Assembly (NCBI GenBank): GCA_001769385.1
Contig: MEPB01000049.1
Span: 1 to 64,000 of the forward strand
DNA from: Bacteroidetes bacterium RIFCSPLOWO2_12_FULL_35_15
GTDB lineage: Bacteria; Bacteroidota; Bacteroidia; 2-12-FULL-35-15
Direction of reading: 5' to 3'
Length of the DNA stretch: 64,000 bases
The translations under genes were made by a program, and so were the position numbers. The notes beneath the pieces are model-generated. The model was not told the DNA's origin. It worked only from the letters and a program-made list of their open reading frames with translations, and ran no database searches. Below are positions 36,118 to 44,070 of the stretch, in pieces. Each line of letters opens with the position of its first letter. Positions within the stretch are counted from its first letter, which is position 1.

Positions 36118-36876
36118 ATGGAAGGTCATATCAAATCAAGCATATCAGGGGGCATTGCTACAATCACTTTTTTTCACCCTCAAAGTAATTCGATGCCCGG
36201 AATATTATTACGTCAATTGGCAGAAGAAATAACCAATGCAGGAAATGACACAAATGTGAAAGTGATTGTTTTGAAAAGCGAAGGAGAAAAGACTTTTTGT
36301 TCCGGTGCCTCTTTTGACGAATTGATTTCTATTAAAGATCTGGAAACCGGAAAAAAATTCTTTTCAGGATTTGCTTTGGTCATAAATGCAATCCGTACTG
36401 CTCCAAAATTTGTAATAGCGCGTGTTCAGGGAAAAGCAGTTGGTGGAGGTGTTGGTATTGCATGCACAGCTGATTATACGTTGGCGGTCGATTCTGCTTC
36501 TGTAAAGTTAAGTGAATTAGCAGTTGGTATTGGCCCTTTTGTAGTTGGACCTCCTGTGGAACGGAAAATAGGTACAGCAGCATTTACTGCTTTAACTATC
36601 AACGCAACTGAATGGCAAACAGCGGACTGGGCAAAAGAAAAAGGAATGTATGCATCAGTTTTTAATACTATTGAAGAAATGGATAAAGCTGTTGCTGAGT
36701 TAGCGGATAAACTCTCAAAATCAAATCCTGAGGCAATGGAAATGCTTAAAAAAGTATTCTGGAAAGGAACCGAAAATTGGGATACTCTTTTAATTGAACG
36801 TGCTGAAATGAGTGGGAAATTAGTGCTTTCAGAGTTCACCATCAATGCAATAAATAAATTTAAAACGAAAAGTTAG
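36118..36876 (+). CDS. enoyl-CoA hydratase/isomerase-family protein
   Basis: The 252-residue crotonase-fold protein has the oxyanion-hole segments FCSGASFDELIS and VQGKAVGGGVGIACTADYTL. In true hydratases a Glu sits in GGGxE; here the position is Gly (GGGVGIA), while the second Glu is kept (LSELAVGIGPFVVGP). The same pattern occurs in LiuC-type enzymes annotated as methylglutaconyl-CoA hydratases, which would suit the MCC-like carboxylase subunit at 58287-59915 in leucine breakdown. The reaction is therefore a hydration or isomerisation of an unsaturated acyl-CoA, with the substrate unproven. It appears monocistronic. Confidence 0.8.
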   Translation: MEGHIKSSISGGIATITFFHPQSNSMPGILLRQLAEEITNAGNDTNVKVIVLKSEGEKTFCSGASFDELISIKDLETGKKFFSGFALVINAIRTAPKFVIARVQGKAVGGGVGIACTADYTLAVDSASVKLSELAVGIGPFVVGPPVERKIGTAAFTALTINATEWQTADWAKEKGMYASVFNTIEEMDKAVAELADKLSKSNPEAMEMLKKVFWKGTENWDTLLIERAEMSGKLVLSEFTINAINKFKTKS

Positions 36877-36879
36877 ATT

Positions 36880-37006
36880 TGAGTATTGAGAATAGAGATA
36901 TGAGATTTTTTGTCGTATTTCTTTTATCTCAAATCTCATGTCTTACAACTCACATCTTAATACTCATACTCAATTCTCACATCTCAATTCTCACATCTCA
37001 ATTCTA
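36880..37006. repeat. GAGAAT/ATTCTC-word repeat with 14-bp tandem units
   Basis: CAATTCTCACATCT occurs twice in tandem (36971-36984, 36985-36998) plus a partial third copy. Upstream, GAGTATTGAGAATAGAGATATGAGA (36880-36904) is roughly its reverse complement, so the whole block folds back on itself. It fills the gap before rluF. Confidence 0.6.
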
Positions 37007-37012
37007 TTTTTG
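37005..37012 (+). promoter_or_regulatory. possible -7 box TATTTTTG overlapping the rluF start
   Basis: TATTTTTG matches the consensus but ends on the first base of the GTG start codon of rluF. If used, the mRNA would be leaderless or the start would lie further in. It may be chance within the AT-rich repeat. Confidence 0.25.
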
Positions 37013-37755
37013 TGCAAAAACGTTTAAACAAATTCATTAGCGAAACAGGCACCTGCTCCAGACGGGAGGCAGATAAACTTATTGAGCAAGGACGAGTTAC
37101 TGTTAATGGAAAAATCCCTGAATTAGGAACAAAAGTTTCCGGTGCTGATGAAATCACGATTGACGGAAAGCCTTTAAATTCAAAAGAAAAAGCAATTTAC
37201 ATCGCTTTTAATAAACCTATTGGCATCACAAGTACCACCGATCTGAAAGATAAGGATAATATCATCGATTACATTAATCATCCCAAGCGGATATTTCCAA
37301 TAGGTAGATTGGACAAACCTTCTGAGGGATTGATCTTTTTGACGAATGATGGTGATATTGTAAATAAAATTTTGCGGGCAGGTAATAATCATGAAAAAGA
37401 ATATGTGGTAACAGTTGATAAACCGATAACCACAGACTTTATTCAGCGAATGGGAAATGGTGTAGCAATTTTGGAAACTGTTACAAAAAAATGTGTTGTA
37501 ACACAAGAAGGAAAAAATAGATTTCGTATAATTTTAACGCAAGGTCTTAACAGGCAAATCCGTAGAATGTGCGAAGCTTTAGATTACAATGTTACCAAGC
37601 TGAAGCGAACACGTATTATGAACATTACGTTAGAAAAATTAAATGCAGGGGAGTGGAGATATTTAACAACAGAAGAAATTAGTAACATCAATAAATTAGT
37701 TGAATCATCCAGCAAAACGGAAGAAGCGTCAATAATAAACGATTATGAAGATTAA
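37012..37755 (+). CDS. rluF: 23S rRNA pseudouridine synthase RluF
   Basis: RluF makes pseudouridine 2604 (and 2605) in 23S rRNA. The 247-residue protein has an N-terminal S4 RNA-binding domain ([20 protein letters not shown]), the catalytic motif with Asp ([20 protein letters not shown]) and the RluF signature [20 protein letters not shown] followed by [20 protein letters not shown]. The start is GTG at 37012 (MQKRLNKF in translation); no ATG occurs in frame near the S4 domain and the frame runs open into the repeat upstream. The C-terminal extension is short and acidic. The next gene starts 11 bases before its stop. Confidence 0.92.
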   Translation: MQKRLNKFISETGTCSRREADKLIEQGRVTVNGKIPELGTKVSGADEITIDGKPLNSKEKAIYIAFNKPIGITSTTDLKDKDNIIDYINHPKRIFPIGRLDKPSEGLIFLTNDGDIVNKILRAGNNHEKEYVVTVDKPITTDFIQRMGNGVAILETVTKKCVVTQEGKNRFRIILTQGLNRQIRRMCEALDYNVTKLKRTRIMNITLEKLNAGEWRYLTTEEISNINKLVESSSKTEEASIINDYED

Positions 37756-38062
37756 AAACAAACTAAAAATTTTAGATAAAAAAACGTTAACCCTTTTTCT
37801 GAAAATTGGTTTTGCTGAAGGAGTTTCCTTTCTGGTATTATTATTTATTGCAATGCCGTTAAAATATTTTATGGGTCTACCATTGCCTGTTAGGGTTATG
37901 GGTATGATACATGGCGTATTGTTTATCTGGTATGTCATCGCACTCTTAAAGGCAACGTTGGAATATCAGTGGAGTTTCAAAAAGGCTGCGATTGCTTTTC
38001 TACTATCGTTCCTTCCATTCGGAACATTTTATCTGGAAAGAACATTAAAAGAAGAACTCTAG
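37745..38062 (+). CDS. DUF3817 membrane protein
   Basis: The 105-residue protein has three hydrophobic helices and the DUF3817 pattern [51 protein letters not shown] and [15 protein letters not shown]. These small integral membrane proteins are widespread in bacteria with no known function. It overlaps rluF by 11 bases and is probably co-translated. Confidence 0.85.
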   Translation: MKIKNKLKILDKKTLTLFLKIGFAEGVSFLVLLFIAMPLKYFMGLPLPVRVMGMIHGVLFIWYVIALLKATLEYQWSFKKAAIAFLLSFLPFGTFYLERTLKEEL

Positions 38063-38159
38063 TTTTTTATCAAGAAGTTATCCTAAAAAAATTAAAAACA
38101 TTTATTACGTTCGCGATATATTTTTCTAAAAAAAAACACTCGAACCGACCGATTTTATT

Positions 38160-39242
38160 CTATTTCGAAATTTCCATTTTCACTTTTTTGTTCTTGATCT
38201 TTTCATTTTTAATTAAACTGAGAACCGAGTCAATTTTTTTTCTATTAACAGCAGCATAGGAAGAAAAGTCAAGCACCTCGATCAATCCCAATTCGTCTTT
38301 TTTCAATTCCCCTTTTTGAAGCAGCATTCCAACAATATCCATTTTATTGATCTTGTCTTTTTTCCCGGCAGCAATGTAAAGTGTGCACCATGGTGTGTTT
38401 TCCGGAATCTTGTTTTCCTTTGGTAAAACTTCCGGGATAGGAGTTTCCTTGATAAAAGGAGGAATATGTTCACCTGCTCCTAAAATCAAATAAGCTGTTC
38501 CTTTAGCGTTCATACGTGCTGTACGACCATTCCGATGTATAAAAACATCCTCGGTATGCGGCAATTGATAATGAATAATGTTTTCAATTTCCGGAATATC
38601 CAATCCGCGGGAGGCAAGATCTGTAGTAATTAAAATCCGATAGGTTCCATTTCTGAATTTTATCAAAGCTCGTTCTCTGTCTTCTTGCTCCATTTTTCCA
38701 TGAAATGTTCCATGTATCAAACCTTTCTCTTTCAGTAATTCACTGAAACGATCAACGGCATCCCTGTGATTACAAAACACAAGAGTAGCTGTGTTACCTA
38801 ATTTACATATCAAAGCAAATAAAGCTTCTATTTTATCTTTTTCTTCAGTTGTTACAATTTTTAATTTTAAACCTTCGGCTTTTGTAGGAGTTTTACTTAA
38901 ATAATTTAATTCAATCGGATCGTTAATTCCGGTGAATGATGGAATCTCCTTCATTTTTGTGGCAGAGGTCAACATCCGTTTTTTTATTTTTTTTAACTGA
39001 TAAATAATGTATGACATGTCTTCCTGAAAACCAAATTCAAGTGCTTTATCAAATTCATCCAGTACTAAAGAGGTTATGGTTGATGTATCCACATTTTTAT
39101 TCCGGATATGAAATGCAATTCTGCCAGGTGTTCCGATAAGTAATGCCGGTGCTTGTTCCAGGTTATGTTTTTCTGTTCGGGTAGAATGACCACCATAACA
39201 ACAATTCACTTTAAATCCTGTTCCCATTTGTTTAAAAACCTG
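38160..39242 (-). CDS. DbpA-like DEAD-box RNA helicase, C-terminal part (after in-frame TAA)
   Basis: These codons continue the helicase reading frame directly after a TAA at 39243-39245. The first internal ATG is at 39227, which would give 355 residues. Motifs present: GTPGRI, the Walker B variant LDEFDKALEF (DEFD instead of DEAD, usual in this Bacteroidota subgroup), LTSATKM, the second RecA domain with ITTDLASRGLDIP and HRNGRTARM, and a C-terminal DbpA-type RNA-binding domain (WCTLYIAAGKKDKINKMDIV). It lacks motif I, so this part alone cannot bind ATP properly. DbpA-type helicases act on 23S rRNA hairpin 92 during ribosome assembly. Confidence 0.75.
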   Translation of the reverse strand, partial: QVFKQMGTGFKVNCCYGGHSTRTEKHNLEQAPALLIGTPGRIAFHIRNKNVDTSTITSLVLDEFDKALEFGFQEDMSYIIYQLKKIKKRMLTSATKMKEIPSFTGINDPIELNYLSKTPTKAEGLKLKIVTTEEKDKIEALFALICKLGNTATLVFCNHRDAVDRFSELLKEKGLIHGTFHGKMEQEDRERALIKFRNGTYRILITTDLASRGLDIPEIENIIHYQLPHTEDVFIHRNGRTARMNAKGTAYLILGAGEHIPPFIKETPIPEVLPKENKIPENTPWCTLYIAAGKKDKINKMDIVGMLLQKGELKKDELGLIEVLDFSSYAAVNRKKIDSVLSLIKNEKIKNKKVKMEISK

Positions 39243-39470
39243 TTAGATCTGCAAACCTAATTCACGGGAAGGTACCAAGACCAATGCCTGTACGCCCGTT
39301 TTGTTTTTATCCATTTGTGTTAACAAAGGCAATAAAAAACCGAGGGTCTTTCCTGATCCGGTAGGAGAAAGTAATACAACATCATTTGCTTTTTTTGCTG
39401 CTTCAATTGAAGCAATTTGCATTTCATTTAAGGAAGAAATTTTTAAATTCTCCAGCACTTTTTGTATCAT
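39243..39470 (-). CDS. DbpA-like DEAD-box RNA helicase, N-terminal fragment (ends at in-frame TAA)
   Basis: The fragment of 75 residues starts MIQKVLENLKISSLNEMQIA at ATG 39470. It contains the Q motif region and motif I (LLSPTGSGKTLGFLLPLL), then LVLVPSRELGLQI, and stops at TAA. The frame goes on uninterrupted with QVFKQMGTGFKVNCCYGGH, which is what follows in intact homologues, usually as LQIEQVFKKMG. The TAA thus replaces a probable Glu codon GAA by one G-to-T change. A -7 box TACCTTTG lies 18 bases upstream of the ATG, which supports this start over earlier in-frame Met codons. Confidence 0.7.
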   Translation of the reverse strand: MIQKVLENLKISSLNEMQIASIEAAKKANDVVLLSPTGSGKTLGFLLPLLTQMDKNKTGVQALVLVPSRELGLQI

Positions 39471-39487
39471 CCTTATTAATTTGATCC

Positions 39488-39495
39488 CAAAGGTA
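39488..39495 (-). promoter_or_regulatory. -7 promoter box of the helicase gene (TACCTTTG)
   Basis: The minus strand reads TACCTTTG, an exact TAnnTTTG match 18 bases before the helicase ATG at 39470. Confidence 0.6.
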
Positions 39496-39541
39496 CGCTT
39501 ATTATTGAGGGTAAAAGAAGAACAAAAAATGAAAAAATCAT

Positions 39542-39549
39542 TACATTTG
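39542..39549 (+). promoter_or_regulatory. -7 promoter box of the 39591 T9SS gene (TACATTTG)
   Basis: TACATTTG matches the consensus and gives a leader of about 35 bases before the ATG at 39591. It is divergent from the helicase promoter, about 50 bases away. Confidence 0.5.
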
Positions 39550-39590
39550 AATAAATTTATTTGGAACACAAACAATTAAAAAATAATATC

Positions 39591-40736
39591 ATGAAAAATA
39601 TCTACTTATTTTTACTTTCCTTCTTATTGTCATTAAGTATGAATCTTAATGCACAATGTACTTCCTGTACAATTACAATTAGTAGCAATGATCCTGCAAA
39701 TCATATAATTTCAGCAGGACAAACGATGTGTATAACATCAACAGGTACTTCTACTGGTTTAATAACAATTACAACAGGCGGAACATTATGTAACCAGGGA
39801 ACCATTAATTCATCAAACTTATGGGTGCAAGGTGGAACATTTAATAATTATGGAACCATAACAACAACAAATGTTTTGACATCCTCTGCAGGAACTTTTA
39901 ATAATTATGGAAATGCTGACATTGATAGTTTGCTGATCATGCAAACAAATTCTTTATACATCAATTCAGGAACAGTTACCAATATTCGTTTTGCCGTAAC
40001 TTCAAATGCTTCGGCAACTAATTCAGGTAACATAACAGCTGATTTTATGGGAGATTCAACATGTTTGGCATTTAATAATTATGGTAATCTAACTGTTAAT
40101 TTCGATTTTGGAAATGCATATAACAGCAATTTTAGTAACCATGGTTATGTAAAGATCATGCGTGATTTTTATAATTCGTACGGCTCTAATTTTAATGTAG
40201 GTAATTGTATGATCACTGTAGGGCGTGATTGGTATAATTCAGCTACAATTTCTGGTCTTGCAGGAGCATGCGGAGGGTTTAATATTGCGGCTTCTTCATT
40301 AAATTCGGGTACCATTGGTTCAATTGGTGGACCAGTTGTTGATCTATGCGATGCCGGTCATCCTGCTTTAGGTATTGATGCTCCGGGTGGAACAATTGCC
40401 AGCAATACAACATATTGTACCTGTACAAATAATTGTGTTTTAGTTGCAGGTATCCATGAAGCTGCTGCTCAAAGTAGCGTTTTGATACAAAGTATTTACC
40501 CAAATCCTGTTGCTAACAATTTAACGATCGAACTAAATAATAATGAATCAGAGCTTTTACAAATTGAGATAGTGGACATGTTAGGACGAAAGCAAATCTC
40601 GAATTCTTATAAAGCAAACATTGGCGGAAACAAAACTTCGGTAAATGTTTCTGATTTGGCACAAGGGACATATATTTTAAAAATTACTGATTCACATCAG
40701 TTGCAAGCTACACAGATGTTTAATGTGACGAAATAG
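39591..40736 (+). CDS. T9SS-sorted extracellular protein
   Basis: The product of about 381 residues starts MKNIYLFLLSFLLSLSMNLN with cleavage at NAQ-CTSC. The frame is open further upstream, but this ATG directly precedes a perfect signal peptide. The mature part is rich in Asn, Gly, Thr and Ser with short repeats (GGTFNNYGTITTTNVLTSSA, SAGTFNNYGNADIDSLLI), again a beta-helix composition, with a few Cys pairs (CTSC, CTCTNNC). The last 85 residues are a type A sorting domain: IQSIYPNPVANNLTIELNNN, IVDMLGRKQIS, LAQGTYILKITDS and TQMFNVTK. It should be secreted by T9SS and either released or anchored at the surface. Confidence 0.85.
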   Translation: MKNIYLFLLSFLLSLSMNLNAQCTSCTITISSNDPANHIISAGQTMCITSTGTSTGLITITTGGTLCNQGTINSSNLWVQGGTFNNYGTITTTNVLTSSAGTFNNYGNADIDSLLIMQTNSLYINSGTVTNIRFAVTSNASATNSGNITADFMGDSTCLAFNNYGNLTVNFDFGNAYNSNFSNHGYVKIMRDFYNSYGSNFNVGNCMITVGRDWYNSATISGLAGACGGFNIAASSLNSGTIGSIGGPVVDLCDAGHPALGIDAPGGTIASNTTYCTCTNNCVLVAGIHEAAAQSSVLIQSIYPNPVANNLTIELNNNESELLQIEIVDMLGRKQISNSYKANIGGNKTSVNVSDLAQGTYILKITDSHQLQATQMFNVTK

Positions 40737-40755
40737 AAATTATTTTACTTATTTA

Positions 40756-40788
40756 AAAGAGCGTTTAAATGACGCTCTTTTTTTTTTA
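40756..40788 (+). terminator. intrinsic terminator of the T9SS gene
   Basis: AAAGAGCG-TTTAAATGA-CGCTCTTT followed by a run of T, 20 bases after the stop codon. Confidence 0.85.
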
Positions 40789-40891
40789 AACAATTTAAAT
40801 TGAAGTGGAATAATTTCAAAATACCTTCCATTTCATATTCAAATAAATAGTATTTTTAAAAAAAGAAATTTTAGAAAATAGACCGAGTAGA

Positions 40892-42982
40892 ATGTTGCAA
40901 ACAATGTCTGACAAAAAACGGAAAATAGATTCATCCATTGCTGAAGAAACACTTTTAAAAGCATTTGAGCTGATGTGTACCGCCAAAGCCATGTCTGAAT
41001 TATATGAAGCAAATAAGGATGTTTGTTCAAAATACGTACATGCTACTTCCCGCGGACATGAAGCCATTCAATTAGCAATGGGCCTCCAGCTTAAAGCACA
41101 GGATTATTTATCAGCTTATTACCGTGATGATGCCATGCTGCTTGGAATTGGTATGCAACCTTATGAATTAATGTTGCAATTATTAGCAAAACGTGATGAT
41201 CCATTTAGTGGTGGTCGAACCTATTATTCTCATCCAAGCTTGAGAAGGGATGATATGCCAAAAATTCCTATGCAATCCTCTGCAACCGGAATGCAGGCCA
41301 TACCAACAACAGGTGTTGCTATGGGGATTCAATATTTAGAAAAACAAAATTTATTACCTGATTATGGTGATGAAAAACCAATAGCAGTTTGTTCATTAGG
41401 AGATGCGTGTATCACCGAAGGTGAAGTGGCAGAAGCTTTTCAAATGGCGGTGTTAAAAAAAATGCCTATTCTTTATTTGGTTCAGGATAATGAATGGGAT
41501 ATTTCGGCAAGTGCAAAAGAAATTCGTGCTCAGGATGCATCAGAATATGCAAAAGGTTTCAAAGGATTAGAAACACGTACGATTGACGGAACTGATTTAA
41601 TCAAATCATTTAATACAATCAAAGAAGTTATTGCATTGATCCGAAAAGAACGCAGACCATTTTTAATTCATGCGAAAGTTCCTTTGTTGAATCATCATAC
41701 ATCTGGTGTTCGAAAGGAATGGTATCGTGATGATCTGGAGGAAGCGCAAAAACGTGACCCGTTTCCAAAATTCAGGAATCAATTGATCGTTGCAGGTTTT
41801 GATAATTCTGAATTAACAGAAATCGAAAATAAAGCAAAAGCAAAAGTTGAAGAAGATTATCAAAAAGCTTTATTAGCAGAAGATCCGAGGCCTGAAGATC
41901 TTTTTGATCATGAATTTTCACCAACACCAATCACTGAAGAAAAAGGGGAGAGGGAGCCAAAAGGAAAAGAAAAAACGGTGATGGTTGATTCTGCTTTGTT
42001 TGCTATTCGCGAATTAATGGCAAAACATCCTGAATGTTTATTATACGGTCAGGATGTTGGAGGAAGGCTTGGAGGTGTTTTTCGTGAAGCTGCAACATTG
42101 GCGCAAACCTTTGGTGATGATCGCGTTTTCAATACACCAATTCAGGAAGCATTTATAATCGGAAGTACAGTTGGTATGAGCGCAACAGGTTGTAAACCTA
42201 TTGTTGAAGTACAATTTGCCGATTATATCTGGCCGGGACTTAATCAATTGTTTACCGAGGTTAGTCGTTCTTGTTTTTTATCAAATGGAAAATGGCCGGT
42301 AAGTTGTATCATCCGTGTTCCTATTGGTGCATATGGCAGTGGCGGACCATATCACTCTTCAAGTGTGGAAAGTGTTTTGGCAAATATCCGAGGAATAAAA
42401 ATTTGTTATCCATCAACCGGAGCTGATTTTAAGGGCTTGATGAAAGCTGCTTACTATGATCCTAACCCTGTAATAATGCTCGAACACAAGGGTTTATACT
42501 GGAGTAAAATAAAAGGAACAGAAGATGCCCGTACCATAGAGCCGGATGAAGATTATATTATTCCATTAGGCAAAGCACGCATGGTGCAAGAAGTGGATGC
42601 TTCTTCAGAGAAACAAACATTAACCATTATTACTTATGGAATGGGTGTTTATTGGGCAAAAAATGCAGCGAAAGATTTTCCTGAGCAAATTGAAATTGTT
42701 GATTTACGAACGATTAATCCATTAGACGAAGCAACAGTTTTTTCATCGGTTAAAAAACATGGAAAGTGCATCGTGCTTACAGAAGAACCTTATAACAACG
42801 GATTTGCACAGGCATTAGCCGGACGGATTTCGAAATATTGTTTTGAATCGTTGGATGCACCGGTTGAAATTATTGGTGCTGAAAATTTACCAGCAATTCC
42901 TTTAAATTCAATATTGGAAGCAACGATGTTACCTAATGCAAGTAAAGTTGCAAAAGCAATGGAAGAATTATTAAAATATTAA
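40892..42982 (+). CDS. fused E1 alpha-beta 2-oxoacid dehydrogenase, second paralogue
   Basis: The 696-residue protein has E1-alpha (ATSRGHEAIQLAMGLQL, AYYRDDAMLLGIGM; ThDP motif GDACITEGEVAEAFQMAVLK ending in DNEWDIS) and E1-beta domains (LLYGQDVGGRLGGVFREAAT, IQEAFIIGSTVGMSATGCKP, YGSGGPYHSSSVES, LTIITYGMGVYWAKNAAKDF). It is about 110 residues shorter than the paralogue at 5880-8306, because the linker between halves is brief. The fused form of a branched-chain or similar 2-oxoacid dehydrogenase E1 is common in Bacteroidota. The ATG at 40904 (MSDKKRK) is an equally possible start. E2 and E3 genes are not in the window. Confidence 0.88.
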   Translation: MLQTMSDKKRKIDSSIAEETLLKAFELMCTAKAMSELYEANKDVCSKYVHATSRGHEAIQLAMGLQLKAQDYLSAYYRDDAMLLGIGMQPYELMLQLLAKRDDPFSGGRTYYSHPSLRRDDMPKIPMQSSATGMQAIPTTGVAMGIQYLEKQNLLPDYGDEKPIAVCSLGDACITEGEVAEAFQMAVLKKMPILYLVQDNEWDISASAKEIRAQDASEYAKGFKGLETRTIDGTDLIKSFNTIKEVIALIRKERRPFLIHAKVPLLNHHTSGVRKEWYRDDLEEAQKRDPFPKFRNQLIVAGFDNSELTEIENKAKAKVEEDYQKALLAEDPRPEDLFDHEFSPTPITEEKGEREPKGKEKTVMVDSALFAIRELMAKHPECLLYGQDVGGRLGGVFREAATLAQTFGDDRVFNTPIQEAFIIGSTVGMSATGCKPIVEVQFADYIWPGLNQLFTEVSRSCFLSNGKWPVSCIIRVPIGAYGSGGPYHSSSVESVLANIRGIKICYPSTGADFKGLMKAAYYDPNPVIMLEHKGLYWSKIKGTEDARTIEPDEDYIIPLGKARMVQEVDASSEKQTLTIITYGMGVYWAKNAAKDFPEQIEIVDLRTINPLDEATVFSSVKKHGKCIVLTEEPYNNGFAQALAGRISKYCFESLDAPVEIIGAENLPAIPLNSILEATMLPNASKVAKAMEELLKY

Positions 42983-42987
42983 TTTTC

Positions 42988-43115
42988 TTTACCGCAGAGT
43001 CGCTAAGGCGCGAAAGAAAAGGATAATTATATTGAAGCGAGAAATGATAAATAGGAAATTTTTAAAAAAAATCCAATAAAAAAAACTCTGCGACTTTGCG
43101 CCTTCGCGGTAAAAA
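42988..43115. repeat. GC-rich inverted repeat pair (ACCGC ... GCGGT)
   Basis: TTTACCGCAGAGTCGCTAAG on the left faces CTTCGCGGTAAA on the right; both arms use the words ACTC/GAGT, GCGC and CGC. It lies between the E1 gene and the DUF1456 gene and stands out by GC content. Confidence 0.5.
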
Positions 43116-43120
43116 AAACT

Positions 43121-43363
43121 ATGCTATCCAACAACGACATACTAAAAAAGCTACGTGTAGCGCTTGAACTAAAAGACGAAGATGTAGTAAAGATCTTGAA
43201 ATTAGTAGAATTTGATATTTCGAAAAGTGAATTAAATGCGCTTTATCGTAAACCGGATCACCCGAATTTTAAAGAATGTGGTGATCAATTGTTACGTAAT
43301 TTTTTAAACGGATTAATTATTTATAAACGTGGCCCAATGCCCGAAAAGAAAAAAACAACATGA
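43121..43363 (+). CDS. DUF1456 protein, single-repeat form
   Basis: The 80-residue product MLSNNDILKKLRVALELKDE shows one DUF1456 unit: KILKLVEFDISKSELNALYR, then FKECGDQLLRNFLNGLIIYKR. Well-known members such as E. coli YehS have two such units in about 150 residues; here there is one. The function is unknown. The stop overlaps the ATG of the next gene (ATGA), so the two are coupled. Confidence 0.75.
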   Translation: MLSNNDILKKLRVALELKDEDVVKILKLVEFDISKSELNALYRKPDHPNFKECGDQLLRNFLNGLIIYKRGPMPEKKKTT

Positions 43364-43932
43364 AAAAAACAACTGCAATTTTTTCCGCTCTTTTAGTTCT
43401 GATCTGTTTAAATTCTTTTGCTCAGACAGATTCAATAACAAATGCAAATTGGAAAGTGGGGACCACAAAAGAAATTAATGGAACTAGCATTTTACGGGTT
43501 TCCGGTGCAAATAATGATACACTGGGCCTTACAAATATTTCATACTCCGATTATAAACAAATTATAAATGATGTAAATGCACAAGCTGTCGCTGAAAACT
43601 GGTCTGAAGAAAGGAAGCAATTGTTTTTGAAATCATACGAAAGCACAGCGAAAGGAGGAAGAATAAATCTTTACATCGAACGTAAAACAATTACAGCGGG
43701 AGATTTTAAAAACTTTACCGTTGTTGTAAAAAGAGTTTTAGGAAAAACAATGGAATCGGAGGTTTACACGGAAGTATTAAAAAAGGATGTTCCTGATTTT
43801 TCAAAAACAAAAAAAAATTATTCGAATTCTACTTCAATTTTGTTGAACGATCCAAATCTTGGTAAAATTGTTATTTATGTTATTGAAGGGACAGGGCCTA
43901 AAAAACATGAATTTAAATTTGAATTAAAATAA
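43360..43932 (+). CDS. secreted hypothetical protein
   Basis: The 190-residue protein has a signal peptide (MKKTTAIFSALLVLICLNSF, cleavage at FAQ) and a mature domain of mixed alpha/beta pattern (ISYSDYKQIINDVNAQAVAE, RKQLFLKSYESTAKGGRINL, KIVIYVIEGTGPKKHEFKF). I recognise no family. It is translationally coupled to DUF1456 by a 4-base overlap. It probably ends its transcript, as the next gene has its own promoter box. Confidence 0.65.
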   Translation: MKKTTAIFSALLVLICLNSFAQTDSITNANWKVGTTKEINGTSILRVSGANNDTLGLTNISYSDYKQIINDVNAQAVAENWSEERKQLFLKSYESTAKGGRINLYIERKTITAGDFKNFTVVVKRVLGKTMESEVYTEVLKKDVPDFSKTKKNYSNSTSILLNDPNLGKIVIYVIEGTGPKKHEFKFELK

Positions 43933-44036
43933 ATTCTTTTTCCTCACGAAATCCTTATGCATTTTTATCAGATATGATATTAATCATATCACTTGATTTT
44001 TATAGGAAACAACTATTCAAACTATCCTTGAATAAC

Positions 44037-44044
44037 TAAATTTG
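44037..44044 (+). promoter_or_regulatory. -7 promoter box of korAB (TAAATTTG)
   Basis: TAAATTTG is an exact consensus match 27 bases before the korA ATG. Confidence 0.45.
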
Positions 44045-44070
44045 TTCTTCTTATAAATATCTTTTGTATT

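Noticed and set aside
30392-39245. Genetic-code change with TAA as sense codon
   Set aside because: Most genes in the window end at TAA exactly where homologues end, often right before terminators, so TAA is the normal stop.
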